Part shown: positions 58,733-64,000 of the stretch, one piece after another
Layout: each line of letters begins with the position of its first letter
Position numbering within the stretch: position 1 is the first letter of the stretch
Source of the DNA: Dysidea avara
Lineage: Eukaryota > Porifera > Demospongiae > Dictyoceratida > Dysideidae
NCBI RefSeq assembly: GCF_963678975.1
Contig: NC_089278.1
Location: 8,893,479-8,957,478 of the forward strand
Direction of reading: 5' to 3'
Length of the DNA stretch: 64,000 nucleotides
Made by a program: the position numbers and the translations under genes
Notes under the pieces: model-generated
What the model saw: the letters and a program-made list of their open reading frames with translations, nothing else
The model's database searches: none
Told to the model about the DNA's origin: nothing

Positions 58733-61485
58733 ATGTTTCGGAGAAGAGGGGAAAGACGGAGCAATTCTATTCGAGCCATTGAAGTTGAGTGTCTGGACTC
58801 CAGTCATTTTGAGTTTGCTCTCGAAGTTAGTAACTCGCGCACTACTTACATTATCATCAGCAACATTACTATACAAAATATTTACACTCCCTACTTGATT
58901 CTGTAGAGAAGGCTAACTGGCGATGGATTACTGGGGTCAGTGTGTCACTCACTGGGCTTGCGAGAGGTTGGCTTTTTTGGTCTGATTTACAAGCGACCAG
59001 AAGACGAACAGGAGGTACGAATTGTAAACTGCGTCAAAACTGTTACGTGCTGCTGTTACAGATTTGGTTGGATGTGAACAAACTAGTTAGAAAGCAGCTA
59101 ACTGGTAAGTTTGTTTTGTATTTATACTTCGCACATTCCAATCATATGCATTTTGTGGATTATATTTATGTTGCCCTAGGCGTTCCGCCCTATTTACTTC
59201 ATTTGGGAATAAAAGTCTACCCAGTGAACAGTTTGGCTGTAGATGAAGCCACAAGGTTTGTAGGGAGTGTATTGTGTACTGCGATAATATTCACTCTCAA
59301 AATTCTAATATTTCAGGAACTATTTGTATTTGCAAGTAAGAAGTGACATCCAATCCGGCAGGTATAACAGAACCATCATTTATTTAAGGTGACACGATAT
59401 TATCATATTATCACAGGCTGAGGTGTGAAAATATGGCCACATTTAGTCAGCTCATTGCATTTCTGGCACAAGGTAGTAGTAAGGATGTTCCTACTGATCT
59501 AAAAATGACCTTCGTTCAATGTTATTAGTTGAACTTGGAGATTACCATCCGTCAGCATCATTGTCTCAGTTGAAATTACCTAACATGAATACCCAGTTGT
59601 TGGGTCAGGTTTCAGATACGTATTCACAACTGAGGTGAGTGCAGCCAACTATCAACAGTTTGTGATTGATATCACTTACTTGTAATGGACATTGATTGTG
59701 TATTTTTTATGTCTATGACAATGATGGTGTGTGTTGATAACTGTAGACAGGAGTGTTTATTGGTCTGTAGTGGGAAGACTTTGAGTACTTGTAAGGAGGA
59801 GTTACTGTCTTTGGCACAAAAGGAGGAAACCTATGGCATGGTGACCTATCAGGTACAAGATGCTGCCAGAAGACCAGCCAACCTTGGGCTCTGCCCACAT
59901 GGCATCAGAGTGATGTATGGCACAATACCCACTTCCATACATCAATGGTAACTATTGTTCTTTATGAACACTGATGGTTTTTATATGGTGTGTGGGTATT
60001 TTAGGGAATCAGTAACTAAAATATCTACCAAGCATAAAACTGTTAACCTGAAGATATGTAATCCTCATGTAAGATGTTTTCTTAACTGAAATCAAAACAA
60101 GATTTTCATGAAGTATTTTCATAACAGACACATAACTTCCAGAAGGCCAAGTTTCACTGTCCACACCTACATGATACTAAGTTGCTAGCCAAAACAATAG
60201 CAGAAATGGTTGGATATTATCGGTATGTATTTGTTGTGATACTACTCAATGTTTGTTATATCACTTGGTTATCTGTTAGGGAACAAGGTAGGATTTCAGA
60301 AACACTACCTCGCTTCAGACGTCTATTTGGTGGTCGCAGCAGTCGTAGAATTCAGCGTTCAGCATCACTAAGGATTCCTACTAGGTCGTCTCAGGGTGCC
60401 ACCAGTGGGGTCCGGAGTTTTGCAACTCAATCTTTCTCTGCAAGAGATATCATGTTTAAGCCAAACTCTAACAATGAAAACACATCCTTCAACTTGATTA
60501 CTAAGAGGTTAATGAGGCAAATCATGACATAAATTATGCTCTATTGTCTTTGACATGTAGAAGTTTATCTGTGTCAGCTAATAGCACACCTGCTTTGAAT
60601 GGACGACTTCTTCATGAAACTGGACAGAGAATAACAGAACCATATTGGTAAGTTAACTGCCTAACTACATTCCAGTTACCAGTTTCACCATTACAGTGAC
60701 TTATTGAAAGGAGACCAAAAACATGCAAGCAGTTCACCAGATCAAGAAAGTTCTCAAGAACTACATTCAAAGAACTTTTCTTCGTTTGATAGACTAACTG
60801 ATAAAATGGAAACCTCTTGTGAGGTGTCTTTTGAACAAAAGAAACCATTACCATCTCCACTGCTTGATACTCAAACTTCTGCACTAGAAGTATCTTTAGT
60901 GGAAACTATTGAAGGCAGATCATATTTGGGATCACTTGAAATTCATCCTCGTAATAGTACACCCCAGCAAGTTACTCCTGTTGTTAACTCCCAGTCAGAT
61001 CTTTCTCAACATAATGGCTCACCACCACTTGTCACCCGCAATGGTACACCTCCGCAGGGAACCCCATTGCAGGCAATTCCAGAGAGAATGAAGCAACAAC
61101 ACAATCCTCTTGTCAATGGGAGCCCATCTTTTAAATCAAAAAGCTCCCCCATGTTGCGTGGTACCCGATTCTGCTCAGAAGTAAGTTTGGTATAATTTGA
61201 TGTGCTTGTTTAGTTATGCTGAATTTCATATTTTGTTTGTAGAGTTCAATTCAGAGAACATTAAGAACTCAAGCACAGTCACCAGAACGTAGTCCAAGTG
61301 TCATTTACCGTAACAAGCGTGGAAGAGGCAGTGTCACTAGTGAGATTACAAACAGTTTACTGTACAACAGACCCAGCAGTATTCTGATGCCAGAAGTACA
61401 GTGTGATGAATCATACTTGGACTCTCACATCCGCAGCATATTATTTGACACTTCACAACGTGAAGAAACAAGTACAGAATTTTAA
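58733..61485 (+). CDS. FERM-domain (band 4.1 superfamily) protein
   Basis: Fourteen exons: 58733-58825, 58907-59014, 59062-59104, 59180-59255, 59317-59361, 59417-59472, 59529-59634, 59747-59947, 60005-60068, 60128-60222, 60280-60507, 60561-60647, 60697-61180, 61243-61485; 642 aa, all phases fit. FERM lobes: F1 (about 17-80; IEVECLDSSHFEFALE, GLREVGFFGLIY, WLDVNKLVRKQL), F2 (to about 180; PYLLHLGIKVYP, YLYLQVRSDIQSGRL, VELGDYHP), F3 (to about 298; GMVTYQV, NLGLCPHGI, KISTKHKTVNLKI). A basic patch (RFRRLFGGRSSRRIQR) follows, then a long Ser/Thr/Pro-rich tail ending TEF, which fits a class I PDZ ligand. By family a membrane-cortex linker or signalling scaffold; subfamily not assigned. No second domain, so not a PTPN3/4 or FARP type. 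Confidence 0.88.
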
Positions 61486-61583
61486 CACTATAAATTTTTT
61501 AATAAGAATGATAACACCCATGTACAGGAATGCATCATCCAGGGGTACAAGTAATATATAAAACAGCTTGGAGGTGGGTGGAT

Positions 61584-62781
61584 TTACTGTTCTTCAAACT
61601 TATCCATTAATTTATCAACATCAACTGTGTCCTCTGCTTCCTTAAATTCATCCACTGTGTTCTGTGGTTGGTCCATTGTGTTTTCTGGTTGGTGTATGGG
61701 AGGCTGAGCATGCTCTCTGTGTACCTCATGAGATTTCTCATAACCTATGATGTATACACAGAACAGATGCACATGTGTACAGTGTTTTTGGCAACACAAG
61801 CATACTCTGAAGTTGTCTTTTTAGCTCTTCATTTTCATGTAAACACCCTTTCCTAATAACAAACATTAAACCTCTCCCACAATCAACATCAGGTGCTTAC
61901 AATTTAGTACTAATGTCGTCATGGCTTTCCTTCAACTCTTCCAATTCACCTACAAGTATACAATGGTCATGGATAACTTGTAGCAAAGTCATATCTTACC
62001 TTCTGAGTGTTGTGCCTTCTCTTGTACCTTATCAACAGTGTTCTTCATCTTGTCAAGCTCTTCTGTGGCTGAGTGCTAAATAGCAACAGGTCCACAAAGT
62101 GGAAACAAAACAAGGGTAGTAATGCAACACTGACCAATTTTCTTTCAACAGTCAGCCTTCTTTCTATTGCCTCCTGCTTTTCATGCATCAAGGTCTCCAT
62201 TCTTTCATTTAGTTTCTTCACTTCGGCCTTCTTAACTTGAACCTCATCCTTCTGAGCTTCCAGTTCGTGAGTAATCTGTAGCTTCTTACCATTAGCAGCA
62301 TTCAGCTGATTAGCAAGGTCATCCCTATCAATACGAAGCCCTTGCAGTTGTTTCTGTCAATTATATAATGAATAAATAAACCAAAACTGCCACTAAGTTC
62401 CTACAGAGTTGCTGTAAAAACAACATGTTTGCTACCCATGGCGAGCAAAGGGTAGGTAAACACTTAGTACACATCAGCTGTTTATGAGCCTTTCCCCCCC
62501 CCCCCCCAGTTTACAACTCTGGGGGACTTTGAAAAAAATATTTTAAAGGAGTGCCTGACGCAAGTTGCGAATCAATCTTAACACATTGGTGTAAGCGGAC
62601 CGTATACTTTACGTGTGAAACAACACTCGCCGACACAAAAGGTGTTTATGAAGCAAGTGAGAAATACCTGCAATTCTCTGGTCCTCTCTGTTAATAGGCT
62701 GTTAGCATCGTAATATAAGAACGATAGCCAACCACAGACGCACACCATTATGAAAATCAACAGAACAGTAGACTTCCCCAT
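61584..62781 (-). CDS. Type II membrane coiled-coil protein, GOLM1/GOLM2-like
   Basis: Six exons on -: 62781-62668, 62353-62135, 62075-62000, 61949-61901, 61852-61806, 61744-61584; 221 aa, phase-consistent. A short cytoplasmic MGKS, then a signal-anchor helix (VLLIFIMVCVCGWLSFLYY), then a long charged heptad-rich coil (about 30-150), then an acidic tail (EFKEAEDTVDVDKL). This layout matches Golgi type II proteins GOLM1/GOLM2 (GP73, CASC4), though it is shorter than the roughly 400 aa of GOLM1. The family call rests on architecture rather than on a diagnostic motif. Its stop lies 98 bp from that of the convergent FERM gene. A TTTAATAAG word at 61497-61505 offers an ATTAAA signal on this strand, so the 3' UTRs probably overlap. 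Confidence 0.72.
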
Positions 62782-62895
62782 GGTTCACAGTTCGAGCACA
62801 CAATGCACAAAGACTATTCTAATTAAAGCACATTTGACGTGCATTTATTAGATTTCTATGTAATTGAAGGCAAATCGCCAGATAAATATGTTGCA
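62782..62895. promoter_or_regulatory. Divergent promoter, GOLM-like / CaaX protein
   Basis: 114 bp between the two start codons of oppositely transcribed genes. A short upstream ATG at 62888 (out of frame, stops after about 13 codons) precedes the CaaX-gene start. Inferred from geometry. Confidence 0.5.
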
Positions 62896-63837
62896 ATGGA
62901 CAAGGAAGAAAACTTGGACAATGAGATGACTAAACGACCAGCTCCGATTAAAGTAATTTATTACGTATTTCAATATCCATGTCGTACTCGTAGAAATAGA
63001 AGTTCGAGACTTAACCCGTTTCATCAAGATACGTTTGTATGTGAATTAGGAAGCTTAATCGTAGCTCTTAGTGTGGTATGGTTCAGAATATAGTCTATAT
63101 ATGATGAACATTAACTATCAGCTGGATTTGTGTTAATGACAAACAATAATGGATGTATTGTAGTCTTTTCATGTTCAGCCTATTAGTGGTGTTACATCAC
63201 TTGTTCATCCCGTTTAGCCAGATGGAAAGATCACTATTTCCTTAAACAAGCTGCATCGTGGTCCCTCTCAACTGCAAAGACAGATTGGTATGCCGGTGTT
63301 GGGGCTGTATTCTAATTTGGTGCTTCCCTTATGTGTTGTAGAGCATCAAAGAAATTTATCAAGACAAGCATCTCTTGGCCATGACAGTGTCCAACCACAA
63401 AAGTATGATTCAGTTTACATGGTGCAAATGTATTTTAAATTCTGTTCCAGACAACAGAGAACTAAGCATTCAGAACACACACTGTCAACAGAATCTTCAG
63501 AGAGGTTGGTAGCTCTAGTATAATACAAGATATCATTGAGCCTTGTTACAGTGAAGATGAGATTTTCATTCAGAGTAGTAGAAGATGGGTATGAAATTAT
63601 GAAATGAAGATGTCTTTACTGTTTTGTGCTCGTGTTTTTTTATATAGCAATCAAAACGAGATTGTCATCAACAACTAATAAAGGATGGCTACAGGTTTGA
63701 AAATGTAGTTAATGGGGTTTTTTGCATTTTGACTTTCTTGCAGATTAGATGAGCTAAGTGATGACGAGACTTTGGATTTGATCCCGCCCCCGCGAACTGA
63801 CAACACGTGTAACGCATGCGTTTGTACAATATCATGA
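62896..63837 (+). CDS. Small protein with C-terminal CaaX-like motif, unrecognised
   Basis: Seven exons: 62896-62952, 63218-63287, 63342-63402, 63451-63504, 63552-63588, 63648-63694, 63744-63837; 420 nt, 139 aa, every junction phase-consistent. Hydrophilic, no transmembrane segment. Features: a basic stretch LSRQASLGHD resembling a PKA-type site, Ser-rich SEHTLSTESSERSEDE, acidic DELSDDETLDLIPPP, and a cysteine-rich end CNACVCTIS. The last four residues CTIS fit a CaaX prenylation signal with upstream cysteines available for palmitoylation, so I infer a membrane-anchored regulatory protein. I do not recognise the family. The first ATG in this frame was chosen as start. Confidence 0.75.
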
Positions 63838-63881
63838 CCCACAATCGAATATTATTTATAAGTGTCGATATAAAAATAACA

Positions 63882-64000
63882 ATGAAATCCGCGAAAGGAA
63901 AGGATGATAAGCCTTGGACGAGTACGGGTAGCTTTATTAAAAAACCGACTACAGGATGGCTGCATAATGATCGCGATTTGATGAATGGTTCCAGTATAAC
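63882..64000 (+). CDS. SHC1: Shc-type adaptor protein, 3' partial
   Basis: ATG at 63882 opens a frame running off the window. PWTSTGSFIKKPTTGWLHND closely follows the start of the Shc phosphotyrosine-binding domain (vertebrate pattern W-T-x-x-G-S-F-x-x-K-P-x-x-G-W-L-H). By family it couples activated receptor tyrosine kinases to Ras/Grb2 signalling through PTB, CH1 and SH2 regions. Only the first 39 codons are visible, so the other domains cannot be checked. Its start is 44 bp after the stop of the upstream gene on the same strand. The symbol denotes the family, not a proven one-to-one orthologue. Confidence 0.82.
   Translation, partial: MKSAKGKDDKPWTSTGSFIKKPTTGWLHNDRDLMNGSSI

Noticed and set aside
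59812..59844. GTACAAG donor after GMVTYQ in the FERM gene
   Set aside because: Reading through keeps the F3 lobe (VQDA, NLGLCPHGI) in frame up to the GTAACT donor at 59948, so this GT is not used.

Overview
The window is animal nuclear DNA. Genes have many exons with canonical GT/AG introns, often only 45-60 bp long. Animal gene families are present: an Ig/receptor tyrosine phosphatase, a FERM-domain protein, a Shc-type adaptor, MRG15 and FBPase. The rest is AT-rich and full of transposons. The mix of very compact genes, transposon-filled introns and receptor-phosphatase architecture suggests an early-branching metazoan, most likely a demosponge. That placement is inference; no marker gene here fixes it.

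Left part (1-35.2 kb, + strand): one receptor gene whose 5' end lies outside the window. Four single-exon Ig-like domains, all bounded by phase-1 introns, are followed by a transmembrane exon, a basic juxtamembrane exon and a single phosphatase domain spread over eight small exons (34.0-35.2 kb). The phosphatase keeps the Cx5R loop but has lost the WPD aspartate and the KNRY tyrosine, so it looks like a pseudophosphatase. The large introns between the Ig exons hold most of the mobile DNA: a broken hAT transposon nested in another TIR element, a CR1/L2-like LINE 3' end, an ISL2EU-like element (DDE transposase plus SWIM/YqaJ-like ORF), a MITE with inverted arrays of a 21-bp repeat, an intact Ty3/gypsy element with identical LTRs, a deleted gypsy element splitting a minisatellite, and a 783-bp palindrome.

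Middle (35.2-42.5 kb, no live gene seen): a TIR element, a broken class A GPCR pseudogene, and a non-LTR retrotransposon bounded by a 13-bp target-site duplication.

Right part (42.5-64 kb): six genes with closely packed ends. MRG15 (- strand) and fructose-1,6-bisphosphatase (+ strand) are divergent with start codons 73 bp apart. MRG15 has a 3-kb transposon-bearing intron and FBPase a 10-kb first intron. Then come a FERM-domain protein (+), a GOLM-like type II membrane coiled-coil protein (-, tail-to-tail with the FERM gene), a small unrecognised protein ending in a CaaX-like motif (+, head-to-head with the GOLM-like gene), and the start of a Shc adaptor (+) 44 bp downstream. All exon joins given for these genes are phase-consistent with open frames, which is the main support for the models. 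No novel defence system or gene cluster was seen. The most notable candidates are the degenerate receptor phosphatase, the CaaX protein, and the palindromic or iterated repeat families.
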